DNA of 64,000 nt from Leptospira sp. (lineage in GTDB: Bacteria > Spirochaetota > Leptospiria > Leptospirales > Leptospiraceae): positions 1 to 64,000 of the forward strand of contig JAPZRK010000041.1 in assembly GCA_027531445.1 (NCBI GenBank), read 5' to 3'. The notes under the pieces were generated by a model that ran no database searches, was not told the origin of the DNA, and worked only from the letters and a program-made list of their open reading frames with translations. The position numbers and the translations under genes are program-made. Below, piece after piece: positions 52,188 through 62,157 of this stretch; position 1 is the stretch's first letter, and each line of letters begins with the position of its first letter.

Positions 52188-52600
52188 TCGTCTTTTTGAT
52201 CTTGGGCCAAATTTGCCAAAGCATCGGCACGAGAGTTTTGTTCTCTTGGTATATAAACAATTTCAAATTGTTCGAAACTTTTTTTTAAAATTTCGCATTC
52301 TTTCTTTAGAGTTTGCAAACTAAGATTTTTAACTTTGTATTCACCTTTCATTTGCTTGACGACAAGTTCTGAATCTAGTTTAAATTTTACCTTTTTTTCA
52401 TCGATCTCGATCGCCTTTTCCATACCACGCTTTAAAGCAGACCATTCTGCGACATTGTTTGTTGCGTTTCCGATTTTTTCTGAGAGAAAGAAGATTTCCT
52501 CACCTTGGTGGGTTTGGGCAGAAACGCCGATCGCGGCAGGACCTGGATTGCCACGAGAGGATCCATCGCAGAAAATATACAGGATGTCTTTACTTGTCAT
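52184..52600 (-). CDS. Ribonuclease HI family protein
   Basis: 138 residues, short for RNase HI. Catalytic Asp in FCDGSSRGNPGPAAIG, Glu in NNVAEWSALKRGM, Asp in KFKLDSELVVKQ and Asp in REQNSRADALANLA give the complete DEDD set. No N-terminal dsRNA-binding domain. It removes RNA from RNA-DNA hybrids, or in the YpeP-like subgroup has an unknown role. Upstream of a lipoprotein gene with an ATGA overlap. Confidence 0.88.
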   Translation of the reverse strand: MTSKDILYIFCDGSSRGNPGPAAIGVSAQTHQGEEIFFLSEKIGNATNNVAEWSALKRGMEKAIEIDEKKVKFKLDSELVVKQMKGEYKVKNLSLQTLKKECEILKKSFEQFEIVYIPREQNSRADALANLAQDQKDE

Positions 52601-52659
52601 TGAAAGATAGATTCAACCGACTAGGGGCTCACTCAAGGATAATTTAAATTCAGATTGAG

Positions 52660-53757
52660 TTGGAATTCAAAAAAAAATACAAGTTTTATTTAATTCAAAA
52701 AAAACACTGGAACGGAATAGGATCTTTTTCGGTTCACCTAACAAAAATTTTGGAGTCAAATTTGGAAAATCAATCTTCACTCACAGGCGCTTTGTTGATG
52801 TTTGAAAATCGACTCAAAAAATTGAAGAAAGAAAAAGAAAAATGGGCAAAACGAAATACCATCCTTGCTTATCGAGTGTACGATGAAGATATTCCTCAAG
52901 TTCCTGTAATTCTTGATCGTTATAATGATCGTTTTGTACTTTATGATAAAAGTTCTCTTCGTTTTCAAACCGAGGAAGAAAAGGAAGAAAGATTCAAAGT
53001 CATTGCTAGTATCGTCATTCAGGTATTCAACATTCCTGCGGAGAGTTTGTATTTAAAGACTCGGAAAAAACAAAAAGGACATGATCAATACGAAAAGTTA
53101 GATTCCATATCTAAAGAATTTGAAGTAAACGAAAATCATGTAAAACTTTTAATTAATTTGAGTGATTATATCGATACTGGACTGTTTTTAGATCACAGGA
53201 TTACCAGACGATGGTTTGGTGAAACTTCTTCCGGCAAACATGTACTCAATCTCTTTTGTTATACGGGTGCATTTACTGTCTACGCTGCAGTAGGTGGAGC
53301 GGCATCTGTTACCAGTGTTGATATGTCTAAGACCTACATTGAGTGGGCAAAAAGAAATCTTGCGATCAACGGTAAATCGGGCAGGAATTTTGAATATCTA
53401 ACAACTGATGTATTGCAGTGGATTCGAGATGAGGCAAAGAATCCTGATCGAAAGAGGTATGATCTAATTTTTTTGGATCCTCCCACATTTTCCAACAGCA
53501 AAAAAATGACAGAAGAGTGGAATGTTGAAGATAACCATCGCAATCTAATTCTGACGCTGCTTACAAAATTTCTCACACCAACGGGTGAGATTTGGTTTTC
53601 TACAAATTTTCGTAAATTTGTTTGGGCGATTCCAGACGAGGAGTGGAAAGAACGTGGGTATCTTTGTTTGGATCTTTCCTTAGAAAGTATTCCTGAAGAT
53701 TTTCGAGATAAAAAAATCCACAGACTCTATAAAATAATGCCAACTAACGCTCAATAA
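52660..53757 (+). CDS. RlmK-like class I SAM methyltransferase
   Basis: 365 residues if it starts at the TTG at 52660; a shorter start at the in-frame ATG (52798) would begin just before the conserved MFENRLKKLKKEKEKWAKR segment. The PUA-like first region (RVYDEDIPQVPVILDRY) and the methyltransferase motif LNLFCYTGAFTVYAAVGGA with FLDPPTFSNSKK match the C-terminal half of RlmL (RlmK-type m7G methyltransferase of 23S rRNA). The start is uncertain, as there is no clear ribosome-binding site. Convergent with the motA-like gene, 14-nt overlap. Confidence 0.8.
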   Translation: MEFKKKYKFYLIQKKHWNGIGSFSVHLTKILESNLENQSSLTGALLMFENRLKKLKKEKEKWAKRNTILAYRVYDEDIPQVPVILDRYNDRFVLYDKSSLRFQTEEEKEERFKVIASIVIQVFNIPAESLYLKTRKKQKGHDQYEKLDSISKEFEVNENHVKLLINLSDYIDTGLFLDHRITRRWFGETSSGKHVLNLFCYTGAFTVYAAVGGAASVTSVDMSKTYIEWAKRNLAINGKSGRNFEYLTTDVLQWIRDEAKNPDRKRYDLIFLDPPTFSNSKKMTEEWNVEDNHRNLILTLLTKFLTPTGEIWFSTNFRKFVWAIPDEEWKERGYLCLDLSLESIPEDFRDKKIHRLYKIMPTNAQ

Positions 53758-54484
53758 ATGGTGAAATGCGTTCGGCGAGAATACGTCTGTTTTCGCCGGC
53801 TTGGAGAGCTAAGACGCCACGCAAAATAGCTTGGCGTTCATTGCTTTTCCGTTTGGTGTAAGATTTAAGTTGATTTGATAATGGCAATAACATCAAATTC
53901 GCAAATGAGATTCCGTAAAATGTGGCGATAAAGGCAGTTGCAATCCCTTGTCCTAATGCCTTTGTGCCTCCCTCTAGATTTTCGAGTACGCTCACAAGTC
54001 CTAAGACCGTTCCGATGATGCCGATTGTTGGAGAAAAGCCTGCCGCAGTTTCAAATACCTTTGCGGATCGTTGATCTTTCTTTTCTTGTTCTTCGTGAGA
54101 CTCCCAAAGTATTTCTTCGATCGTTCGTGGGTCCGAGCCATCGACGATCAACTGGATTCCTTTCTGTAAAAAAGGATTTTGTAATTTTTTGGCATCTTCC
54201 TCTAACGAGAGTAAACCTTCTTTTCTTGCCTTTTCCCAAAATTTATAAAATATACTTTGGATATCTATCGGCTCTTCATCAAACAAACTTTCTCTAACAT
54301 CTCTTACGGCATTGATAAGTTGTGTTAATGAAAATGATGCTGTTGTGGCACCTAACGTTCCACCGACGATTAGCAAAAATGCAGGTAGATGAAGGAATGA
54401 GCGAAGTGATGCTCCCTCGACAAGGATGGCGACGAAAACCGAAAGTATAGCGGCAAGAATACCGAGTATTGTAGGATGCATCAT
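53744..54484 (-). CDS. motA: MotA/ExbB-family stator protein
   Basis: 246 residues with four membrane helices. The first two (ILGILAAILSVFVAILV and HLPAFLLIVGGTLGATTA), a cytoplasmic loop of about 110 residues with charged segments (EEPIDIQSIF), and the last two, holding GIIGTVLGLVSVLENLEG and GIATAFIATFYGISFANLML, follow the MotA pattern. MotA with MotB forms the proton-driven flagellar stator. No motB is adjacent. The start overlaps the stop of the large membrane gene (ATGA). It may be a paralogue of the main motA. Confidence 0.8.
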   Translation of the reverse strand: MMHPTILGILAAILSVFVAILVEGASLRSFLHLPAFLLIVGGTLGATTASFSLTQLINAVRDVRESLFDEEPIDIQSIFYKFWEKARKEGLLSLEEDAKKLQNPFLQKGIQLIVDGSDPRTIEEILWESHEEQEKKDQRSAKVFETAAGFSPTIGIIGTVLGLVSVLENLEGGTKALGQGIATAFIATFYGISFANLMLLPLSNQLKSYTKRKSNERQAILRGVLALQAGENRRILAERISPFIER

Positions 54485-56664
54485 TGAATACGTGCCTCTC
54501 TTTGTTCTGGTCTAGCATAGACTCGTTTTGCTGAATCTTTTTTTTCTGCGATCTCGTTTTTGAGTCGATCCCAAATCACTGAACCAGGATTTTCTTTGGC
54601 ACGACTAAGAATGAGTGGTTCCGCATCTTTCCAATTTTCTTGGTTTAAATACAGTCTCACTTTAACCAGTTCCAATTCACGAGCAAGGTCAATGAGATTT
54701 TTAGCTTTGTAGTATCGTTCAAGAAGTTCCATGATTCTAAGTGCGTTATTCCAGTCACCTAATGATTCAAACATTGGTAGAAGTGTATTCCATGCGAACT
54801 CTTGGTACTCTGGCTGGTTCGATAGATCTTCAAGTATAGGTATGAAGTCTGGCTCAGGTGTTGTATACTTTAAACTATTGAACGCGATTTTGAGTAATTC
54901 TCCATCTGGAGTTTCGAATTTTCTAGCCAATGCAATGGCGTCCAATGCCAATTTATTTTGACCTATTTGGTAGTAGTAGTTCGCATAACCAGCATAGGAT
55001 AGATAATAACAATGTTTAATAGTGAGCGCATCCTTTTTAAGGTCTGCGCCTGAGAATCGAATAATTGAATCAAGATTCGATAAGGTGTCTTGGATACTAG
55101 CATTTTCTAATCGTTCTTGAAAGTATTTCAGTTTCCAATCATTTGGGAGTACACTTGAATACTTGATCGGTTGATTCATGTAAGGTGGGTAGTAGACGTC
55201 AAAGCCCCAAAATGAGATTCGCTTTAAAAGAGACAAAGCATTTACATGAGGAGTAGGAATATTTCTTGTTCGGCTAACGAAAACAAGGAAATAATGCTGT
55301 TCTTTGCTAAGTCTTTCGATGTAAGAAATGATTTGTGGTTGGTTGTTCTTTAAACTTAAAATAACGGTTTTATCTACAATTTCGAGTTTTTTTGGTAAAA
55401 ATGGATTTGATTCAAATGGTAAAATAGATCCGTAATAAACGTACTCTCCACCGTTTTCACCAAGATTTGAAATTTTGTATGGAATTGGATCATAGATCTC
55501 TTTTTTGGAAAAAGGAACGTTACTTCGTATAGTAGGGGGATAAAAAAATATAACTGATATTGCAATAGCGATAATGAACATCAAGACTTGCGGATAACGA
55601 ATGATATGTTTTTGCATTAAATAAGGATACGTTAAAATCGGTGCAAATAAGATTGCGACGATAGAGCGAACACTTACCATTATATTCCAATGATACAAAA
55701 AGAGAGAAAGTACTACATAACCAATCGCTTCTGCCGCTACAAAAACGTATTCTCTTTGTTTGGTTTGATTTGGTTTAAAAAATCCTACCATACCTGCGAG
55801 TAGGATACACAAAGCGATATAAAAATAATTCCAAAATGCTTGGTAAATAAAGAAGAAAAAAGCAACGATCAACATGATCCTTCCTATCAGGTAAATCGCC
55901 TTGGTTTCTTTTTTGAGACTAGATACTAATGAAAGCAGTCTCCCAATAAAGACTGCAAATGAAATCGATAAGATCAAGGGGATTTTGGGCCCAGGTTGAA
56001 AGTATACATGCAAGACGCAATATGCAAGTAAAAGAGACAGCGAAGATCGATAGAATGGGGCAAATAACGGATGTTTGCCGATTTTCGAACGGATTTTGTA
56101 AAAGCGAAGAGAAAACAGAGGCTTTGCGAGAAAGGTACTCAGCAAATAAGATTCTAAAAGCAAAAACAGAAATACTACAATCGACTTGAGAGAAAAGTTA
56201 TGATTCGGATCAAATAACGAATAAAACGTGAAAAGAGTGATCCCAAGCGCAAAACTCAAAAACCGATAGTCTTTTATGGAACCACAGTAGAGGCCGGTCG
56301 CAAATGCTCCGATACCTGCACCAAATAGTATCAATTCAAAGGAATATATATAATCTATTAGGAAGTCTGAAGAACCTTGTCGTTTCAGCCAAAAAATCTC
56401 TGCGGCCAAAATGAAAATGAGTGTGACCGTTAGAGGAATGGGAATCTGCTGGGAATACTTACGAAATAGAAATCCAATTCCGAAAAAGGAAATGAGAATT
56501 GCCTGCAAGATGGGAAAGGCCGAATCCGAGGTATCGACCAATTTCAATTCGCTCGAAGAGGCAAAAAACAAAAGAGAGAGGAAATAACCAAGAGAAAGGC
56601 TAAGAGCAAATTCTAAAAATGGGAAAAGACCTGTCTCCCAAAAGCGTTTCCATTGTGATTCCAT
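54481..56664 (-). CDS. Large polytopic membrane protein with TPR-like C-terminus
   Basis: 727 residues. The first 370 hold about twelve to fourteen hydrophobic helices with short loops, then a hydrophobic stretch (YPQVLMFIIAIAISVIFFYP) and a soluble region from about 375. The C-terminal 200 residues are helical with TPR-like pairs (AGYANYYYQIGQNKLALDAI, WNNALRIMELLERYYKAK). No family was recognised. Translationally coupled to the motA-like gene. Possible roles include motor assembly or envelope transport, but nothing in the sequence proves it. Confidence 0.55.
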   Translation of the reverse strand: MESQWKRFWETGLFPFLEFALSLSLGYFLSLLFFASSSELKLVDTSDSAFPILQAILISFFGIGFLFRKYSQQIPIPLTVTLIFILAAEIFWLKRQGSSDFLIDYIYSFELILFGAGIGAFATGLYCGSIKDYRFLSFALGITLFTFYSLFDPNHNFSLKSIVVFLFLLLESYLLSTFLAKPLFSLRFYKIRSKIGKHPLFAPFYRSSLSLLLAYCVLHVYFQPGPKIPLILSISFAVFIGRLLSLVSSLKKETKAIYLIGRIMLIVAFFFFIYQAFWNYFYIALCILLAGMVGFFKPNQTKQREYVFVAAEAIGYVVLSLFLYHWNIMVSVRSIVAILFAPILTYPYLMQKHIIRYPQVLMFIIAIAISVIFFYPPTIRSNVPFSKKEIYDPIPYKISNLGENGGEYVYYGSILPFESNPFLPKKLEIVDKTVILSLKNNQPQIISYIERLSKEQHYFLVFVSRTRNIPTPHVNALSLLKRISFWGFDVYYPPYMNQPIKYSSVLPNDWKLKYFQERLENASIQDTLSNLDSIIRFSGADLKKDALTIKHCYYLSYAGYANYYYQIGQNKLALDAIALARKFETPDGELLKIAFNSLKYTTPEPDFIPILEDLSNQPEYQEFAWNTLLPMFESLGDWNNALRIMELLERYYKAKNLIDLARELELVKVRLYLNQENWKDAEPLILSRAKENPGSVIWDRLKNEIAEKKDSAKRVYARPEQREARIQ

Positions 56665-56726
56665 AGATATTCCATACCAAAGAATCGTTTCGCATTTACA
56701 AGGGAAACTAAAGAAATTGCAGATTC

Positions 56727-58328
56727 ATGTGGCAGTGCACAAAAGATTTGACGGAATGTCAAGACTTGCAGACATTGGCAGTTAAGATGCTTTCATTTTT
56801 ATCAATTTCCTTCCTTCTCATTTACGGCTTGGATATTCTCCTGCTTTTTTTCTTTGGCTTGCACACCTACCTTATGGTATATCTCTACAGCAAATTCAAA
56901 GACAACTGTGCCGAAGATGAATCGCTCATCCTCAAAAAAACGGATAAAAAGCTCCCCATAGTCACGATCCAGCTTCCCATTTTTAATGAATTTTACGTGA
57001 TCGATCGTTTGATTGATGCCGCTTGCTCGCTCACCTATCCAAAAGACAAACTCCAAATCCAAGTTCTTGATGATTCGACAGACGAGACCATAGAGAAAGT
57101 GCGAGGACTTGTTCATCACTATAAGAAAAAAGGCATTTGGATTGAGCACATTCACAGAACGAACCGAATCGGTCACAAAGCTGGCGCGCTCGATGAAGGT
57201 ATGCGTAAGGCTAAGGGTGAGTTTATCGGGATCTTTGATGCTGATTTTGTTCCTGAGCCTGACTTTCTCCTTCGAACTATGGGATACTTCAAAGACGCAA
57301 AAATTGGAATGGTCCAAACTCGATGGGGACATTTAAACGAAGATTATAACATTCTAACGAAAGCACAGAGTTTTGGTATCGACGGTCATTTTATGATCGA
57401 ACAAGTCGCTCGTAATGGCTCTTCTCTTTGGATGAACTTCAACGGTACGGCAGGTATCTGGCGTCGTTCTTGCATCGAAGATGCGGGCGGATGGGAGCAT
57501 GATACTCTCACTGAAGATTTTGATCTTTCTTACCGAGCAGAATTGAAGGGTTGGAAATTTCGTTATATCAAAGATGTTGTTTGTAAAGCTGAAATTCCGG
57601 CCACTGTAAATGCTTACAAAGCACAGCAATTTAGATGGTGTAAGGGTTCAATTCAAACAGCCGTTAAGTTATTGCCGACGATTTGGAATTCGAATGAATC
57701 CTGGAAAATCAAAGCGGAAGCCATCACTCATCTTATCAATTATTCTGTTCACCCGTTGATGATTCTCAACATTTTACTTACCGCTCCGCTCCTACTTATG
57801 GAGTATTGGGCGGGTTTCAAGATGGATGATCTTCCCATCGAAATTTTATTTGGATCAGCGGCACTTCTATCGATTGGCTCTCTGGGACCAGTTATCTTTT
57901 ACGCTTATTCCCAAAAGGAAATCTACAAAGAATGGAAGGCAAAATTAGTTTACCTACCAGTCCTTGTAATGATCGGAACTGGCATTGCCGTCATGAATAC
58001 CTACGCTTGGATGGAAGCTGTTTTTGGAATCCAATCAGGATTCAAACGCACGCCTAAGCTCCGACTCGAAGGCGCTGGTGCCAATTTGAAAGAAAGGATG
58101 AAATACGTAGTTCCCGTAGATTACCGTGCCATTTTGGAATTTTTTATGGGACTTTACTGCCTTCTTTGCATCTACCTTTCGTTCCTCGTTGGCAAACCTT
58201 ATGTTGTAGGATTTATGGTTCTCTATTCCATTGGATTTTTCTATGTCTCATTTCTTTCCATAGCTGAATCTTTCTGGAAATTCCGTCCTGCTTCAAAAGA
58301 AGAGAAAGAAGCAAGTGCTCTCGCTTAG
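56727..58328 (+). CDS. Processive family 2 glycosyltransferase (cellulose synthase-like)
   Basis: 533 residues. An N-terminal membrane helix pair, then the GT2 core (about 75-290) with IFDADFVP (DxD), TEDFDLSYRAEL and QQFRWCKGS (QxxRW), the set required for processive synthesis. Two to three C-terminal membrane helices follow. Such enzymes make beta-linked polysaccharides such as cellulose or a glucan. No PilZ domain is seen. It diverges from the large membrane gene with a 62-bp spacer. Confidence 0.9.
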   Translation: MWQCTKDLTECQDLQTLAVKMLSFLSISFLLIYGLDILLLFFFGLHTYLMVYLYSKFKDNCAEDESLILKKTDKKLPIVTIQLPIFNEFYVIDRLIDAACSLTYPKDKLQIQVLDDSTDETIEKVRGLVHHYKKKGIWIEHIHRTNRIGHKAGALDEGMRKAKGEFIGIFDADFVPEPDFLLRTMGYFKDAKIGMVQTRWGHLNEDYNILTKAQSFGIDGHFMIEQVARNGSSLWMNFNGTAGIWRRSCIEDAGGWEHDTLTEDFDLSYRAELKGWKFRYIKDVVCKAEIPATVNAYKAQQFRWCKGSIQTAVKLLPTIWNSNESWKIKAEAITHLINYSVHPLMILNILLTAPLLLMEYWAGFKMDDLPIEILFGSAALLSIGSLGPVIFYAYSQKEIYKEWKAKLVYLPVLVMIGTGIAVMNTYAWMEAVFGIQSGFKRTPKLRLEGAGANLKERMKYVVPVDYRAILEFFMGLYCLLCIYLSFLVGKPYVVGFMVLYSIGFFYVSFLSIAESFWKFRPASKEEKEASALA

Positions 58329-58403
58329 AAGGCGCGGGTACTTTACTTGACGAAACGGTCCATTTTTAAAAGCTGTACATTCAACTTAGGTTAGGGGTCT
58401 TCC

Positions 58404-58682
58404 ATGAGTGAAAAAGTCTACTGTGCGAACTGTTTGCATTGCGTTGTTGTTCGCCAATATGAATCAGAACAAGACAAATACATTCTTCGAGTAAAGTGTA
58501 ATAAGAAGAAGTGGTCAAAACGTTCTGGAGAGGAAAAGCTCTATAAATACTTTACAGTCGCTAGAAGGATGCAAACCAATTGCGAATTCTACGAAGAAAT
58601 GGGAGAGATTTTGCCTTACATCAAAAATCTCAAAAAAGAGCTCCCAATCAAAGACGAAATTTATATGGTGAAAGCCGTTTAG
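58404..58682 (+). CDS. Small Cys-rich zinc-binding-like protein
   Basis: 92 residues. Cys7, Cys10 and Cys13 (CANCLHC), Cys32 and Cys60 give a zinc-ribbon-like arrangement; the remainder is charged and helical. No named family was recognised. TTAGGGG precedes the ATG. It is 6 nt upstream of the RnfC-like gene, so the two are probably cotranscribed and may work together. Confidence 0.7.
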   Translation: MSEKVYCANCLHCVVVRQYESEQDKYILRVKCNKKKWSKRSGEEKLYKYFTVARRMQTNCEFYEEMGEILPYIKNLKKELPIKDEIYMVKAV

Positions 58683-58688
58683 ATCAAA

Positions 58689-59843
58689 GTGGTTTTTCCA
58701 AAGCTTCCTCGTTCCTTTACAAGGAAGTTGCATAAAACTGAAAACAAACGGGAACGGACGATTCAGGGTAATTTCCTTATTCCCGTTCCACCTGGAAGTT
58801 CCCTCCCAGATGACTTTCCGAGACGTGTAAGTCTCGGTGAGATTCTTGTCGACGCTCAAACAAAACGTATCCTTTCACCTGTAAATGGTTTGGCGAGTCT
58901 TACCGCTGATCGCACCCATTTCCAAATCAAACAAGATGGTGCATGGCGAACGGATTCTCCATTACAAATCACATCCTACACCTACGAGACGTTCTTAGAA
59001 ATCTGTAAGGTTGGGGCACTTGCTTCACTTGATTTTGAGCATTTAACGCTTGATCAGTATTTTTCTAGTTTCAAAAAAGATGGAACATTTGATATCTTTT
59101 TGGCTCCTTACGCACGTTATAACTATCTTCCATTTTCTAATTTTATATTAGATGAAATGCCTGAGGCATTTAAAGAATTTGAGAGCCTTATAAGAAAAAT
59201 ATTTCCAAATGCAAAGATTCATAATGAAATAAAGCCAGACTTTATTCCATTCAAACACCCAGATGGAATCCCAGAATTCTTTATTTCCCAAAAGACAGGC
59301 AGTACGATTCGAGATGCCATAACAGCTCTTGATTCACGCACTGTAATGTATCTGGGACCAGAGACCATTTATCACATATTAAGAATGGCATTTTACAATG
59401 AACCTTTCACAAGGAGACACTTGTATGTTTGCTTAGTTGATAGAAAGGGTAGGATGGACACTGAATCGAGGTTTTATTTGTTAACAAATGGTCAATCTTT
59501 AGATTTTGTGATCAAAAATTTTGATTCGCGTTATAAAATAGCTTCCTTTCAATCAATGTATGAAGGTGTCAATTCCTTGGATATACGTTCATTAGGGAAT
59601 TTTGATATTTACAATCATTCCATATTATTGTTATACGAAAGATTACCGGTTATAAGAAATTCATTCGCTTGTATAGATTGTTATGAGTGCAATACTTATT
59701 GCCCAACCAACGCAAATCCAATAGCAGTCGTCAAGAATAACTCAGAAGAGTTTGTTAAGTCGCAATGTATACAGTGCGGTATCTGTACATTGTACTGTCC
59801 TTCAGGTATAGACATTCGATCGAAAATCCAAGGGTTAGTCTAA
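58689..59843 (+). CDS. RnfC-like electron-transport protein
   Basis: 384 residues. Two four-Cys cluster motifs near the C-terminus, CIDCYECNTYCPT and CIQCGICTLYCPS, have the CxxCxxCxxxCP spacing of RnfC-type 4Fe-4S clusters. The N-terminal third (PRRVSLGEILVDAQTKRI, then SPVNGLASL) matches the lipoyl-like start of RnfC. The FMN/NADH-binding core of RnfC, a GGG-type flavin site, is not obvious, so it may be shortened. Starts at GTG with a weak ribosome site. The Rnf complex couples ferredoxin and NAD to ion gradients. Confidence 0.7.
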   Translation: MVFPKLPRSFTRKLHKTENKRERTIQGNFLIPVPPGSSLPDDFPRRVSLGEILVDAQTKRILSPVNGLASLTADRTHFQIKQDGAWRTDSPLQITSYTYETFLEICKVGALASLDFEHLTLDQYFSSFKKDGTFDIFLAPYARYNYLPFSNFILDEMPEAFKEFESLIRKIFPNAKIHNEIKPDFIPFKHPDGIPEFFISQKTGSTIRDAITALDSRTVMYLGPETIYHILRMAFYNEPFTRRHLYVCLVDRKGRMDTESRFYLLTNGQSLDFVIKNFDSRYKIASFQSMYEGVNSLDIRSLGNFDIYNHSILLLYERLPVIRNSFACIDCYECNTYCPTNANPIAVVKNNSEEFVKSQCIQCGICTLYCPSGIDIRSKIQGLV

Positions 59844-59847
59844 AAGA

Positions 59848-60750
59848 ATGTTACGAAATCTATACATATTATCTGAAGGTGGATGGGCGATTAAATCGGC
59901 TGAAATATTTGCAGACTTGTTTTATACTTTATCACTTGCTATTTTATTTAGTTTTTATCTGATTTTATTTCCTTCAACTTATGGCATAGTGAGTCTAGAG
60001 CTTTTCTTATTATTTGGTGCCTATTATTATTATTTATCAAAGAATCATTTGCAAATGTATTCACTTTCGATTCTTTCTCAGATGTTCTTGTTTATGTTGG
60101 TTGTTCCCATTCCATACTTGCATCCACTTCTAGTCATCTTTGTTGGTTTTTCAGCATGTTTGTTCCATTTTTTGTTTTTCAAACTTTATGGAATTAGATT
60201 GCAACTCTCAATCTATCTGTTGTTTTTCTTTTTTTTGTGGGATACTTTTTTAGTTCTTATCAATACTCCTTTGCGCATTGTTCCTCCGACATCTGTGACG
60301 CTTCCATTTACAGATGCAATGGATGCAAAATCATTAGGTCCTATATTCTCCTTTCCTTGGTTAGTTGGAAATCAATTTGATCCCATTTCGTTTAGATCTA
60401 GCTTTGAATATCTATCCACTTTTGTTTTGGTTGCCGTTTCTTGGGCTGCATTTCGTCGTCCTGTGATCTTTATTTTTTTTATTGGTTGGGTGTTGCTTTA
60501 CTTTTTATATGGGGTCGTTTCCACCACGCTTCCTTTTCCTTGGGTAATTAGCTTTGCTTCATTGGCATTTGTGACGCACATTGCTCCAGGAAGAAACTTT
60601 TATGGATCTTTCTATCTAACTCTATTGTGCTTTTTTCTCATGTTACCTATAGCTTTTGTGTTCGGAAAAATTGGAGCACCGCCATATTTATTATTTTTGA
60701 TTTTTTTTCCTTTGGAAGGAATAATGATAAGGGTTTTTCTTGGAAAATAA
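59848..60750 (+). CDS. Polytopic membrane protein next to RnfC-like gene
   Basis: 300 residues with about eight to nine hydrophobic helices and short loops. A loop region (VPPTSVTLPFTDAMDAKS) and a later HIAPGRNFYG are the only polar blocks. By position it could be an RnfD/NqrB-like subunit, but the SGAT motif for covalent FMN is absent. The start ATG is 4 nt after the previous gene. Function unknown. Confidence 0.55.
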   Translation: MLRNLYILSEGGWAIKSAEIFADLFYTLSLAILFSFYLILFPSTYGIVSLELFLLFGAYYYYLSKNHLQMYSLSILSQMFLFMLVVPIPYLHPLLVIFVGFSACLFHFLFFKLYGIRLQLSIYLLFFFFLWDTFLVLINTPLRIVPPTSVTLPFTDAMDAKSLGPIFSFPWLVGNQFDPISFRSSFEYLSTFVLVAVSWAAFRRPVIFIFFIGWVLLYFLYGVVSTTLPFPWVISFASLAFVTHIAPGRNFYGSFYLTLLCFFLMLPIAFVFGKIGAPPYLLFLIFFPLEGIMIRVFLGK

Positions 60751-60786
60751 TCGTACGATCAAAATCATGGAAGTAAGTGCCCACAA

Positions 60787-61248
60787 ATGAATCAATTACT
60801 TGAGATTCTAGAACCTCAGAATATTATATTTGAGTTTTTTGCCTCTTCCAAAGAGGAAGCGATCCGTAAAATGATTGGTCATATGGTTAAGAATGGTACC
60901 CTTGAGCCCACTCATGAAGAAGACATCGTCATTTCATTGTTAAATCGTGAAAAGTCTATGTCAACTGGTATTGGAAGTGGTGTAGCCATTCCTCATTGTT
61001 CTGTTCATTATGTTACCGAATTGAAGTGTGCGATGGCGATTGCGCCACAAGGTATAGACTTTGAGTCTTTGGATCAGGCTTTGGTTCAAATATTTATTAT
61101 GCTCATCGTTCCGAAAAATAAGTTTCAAGATCATATCAAGACTTTAGCACTCATTGCCAAGACTCTCAATATCCCAGAAGAGCGGGAAAAGCTCATCAAG
61201 TCTCGAAACTTCGATGAAATCAAAAAGGCATTTCTTTCGGCGAACTAG
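60787..61248 (+). CDS. PTS IIA-like protein (PtsN type)
   Basis: 153 residues. The fold starts with NQLLEILEPQNIIFEF, followed by a helix (KEEAIRKMIGHMV) and the active-site segment GIGSGVAIPHCSV with the phosphorylatable His. The C-terminal part ends in a helix rich in Lys and Glu. PtsN-type proteins are regulators linked to nitrogen or potassium metabolism, and in spirochaetes often occur without the usual PTS sugar permeases. Located between the RnfC-like pair and two transporter permeases. Confidence 0.8.
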   Translation: MNQLLEILEPQNIIFEFFASSKEEAIRKMIGHMVKNGTLEPTHEEDIVISLLNREKSMSTGIGSGVAIPHCSVHYVTELKCAMAIAPQGIDFESLDQALVQIFIMLIVPKNKFQDHIKTLALIAKTLNIPEEREKLIKSRNFDEIKKAFLSAN

Positions 61249-61251
61249 GTT

Positions 61252-62157
61252 TTGAAATCGGAGATCTCACGATTCCTTTTATTCTTATTTATACTTAGCA
61301 TTTTTGCTAGTTTACTTTCCAGCTTTCGTTCACAAGATAAAATTTATGCCTTCGCTGACGGTGGTTTGGCGAGCATAACTGAAAATAATTCTAAAGCTTC
61401 GTTTATTTTAAGTTCAATCAAAGATTATTTTGAATTTTTATCTTCTCTGATATCTTTTAGTGCAGAGACTGCGACGGGAGAATCGATTTATTCCCATATT
61501 GGAATGAGATTGATTCCAACAGTACATCTCGCTATTTTTTCGATTATTTTTGGGGCAGGGTCAGGTGTTTTTTTCTCCCTCTATTCTTTATACAGAAAGA
61601 GTGAGAGGATAAAAGATGTATTTGCAAGAATTTCCGAAGTGATACTCTCTACACCAGTCTTCGTATTTTCGATTTTACTTCTAATTTTGTTTTTTTATCA
61701 ATTGGACCTTTTCCCTCCAGGCGGATATGAATTTTTAAATTCCTATTATGTTGTGTTGCCGGGTCTTGCACTTGGAATGAGAGTTTTTGCGAGAGTTTAT
61801 TTGTTTCAAGTACGTGAAGTTTGGAGTGAGTCAAAGTCAAGTTATACGCTACTTTTGTTAACAAGAGGATATCCTTGGAAACATATCGTATTTAAAGAAA
61901 TTTTTCGAAAAGTTTTTCCTTTGACTCTTATTATTATTATGCTCGATTTTAGCTCACTTGTTTCAGGTGCGATGATCGTAGAAGAAATTTTCTTTTTCCC
62001 TGGTATTGGCAAATCATTGTTCTATTCTATTAAGGCTATGGATACAAAACTTTTAGCCACTTTATTATTGTACATCGGTATCGTTTTTTATACAATGAAT
62101 CGTATTGCTACTCATTGGCAAAGTGTATTGCTTGGAGAGAACAAACATGAAAGTTAG
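61252..62157 (+). CDS. Oligopeptide-type ABC permease (DppB-like)
   Basis: 301 residues with about six membrane helices. TTG start next to the stop of ptsN; no ATG is available. The cytoplasmic loop LLTRGYPWKHIVFKE... is followed by the EAA-like segment RKVFPLTLIIIMLDFSSLVSG, and VEEIFFFPGIGKSLF is the typical DppB/OppB motif. Together with the next gene this forms a heterodimeric permease. The substrate-binding protein and ATPases are not in the window. Confidence 0.82.
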   Translation: MKSEISRFLLFLFILSIFASLLSSFRSQDKIYAFADGGLASITENNSKASFILSSIKDYFEFLSSLISFSAETATGESIYSHIGMRLIPTVHLAIFSIIFGAGSGVFFSLYSLYRKSERIKDVFARISEVILSTPVFVFSILLLILFFYQLDLFPPGGYEFLNSYYVVLPGLALGMRVFARVYLFQVREVWSESKSSYTLLLLTRGYPWKHIVFKEIFRKVFPLTLIIIMLDFSSLVSGAMIVEEIFFFPGIGKSLFYSIKAMDTKLLATLLLYIGIVFYTMNRIATHWQSVLLGENKHES

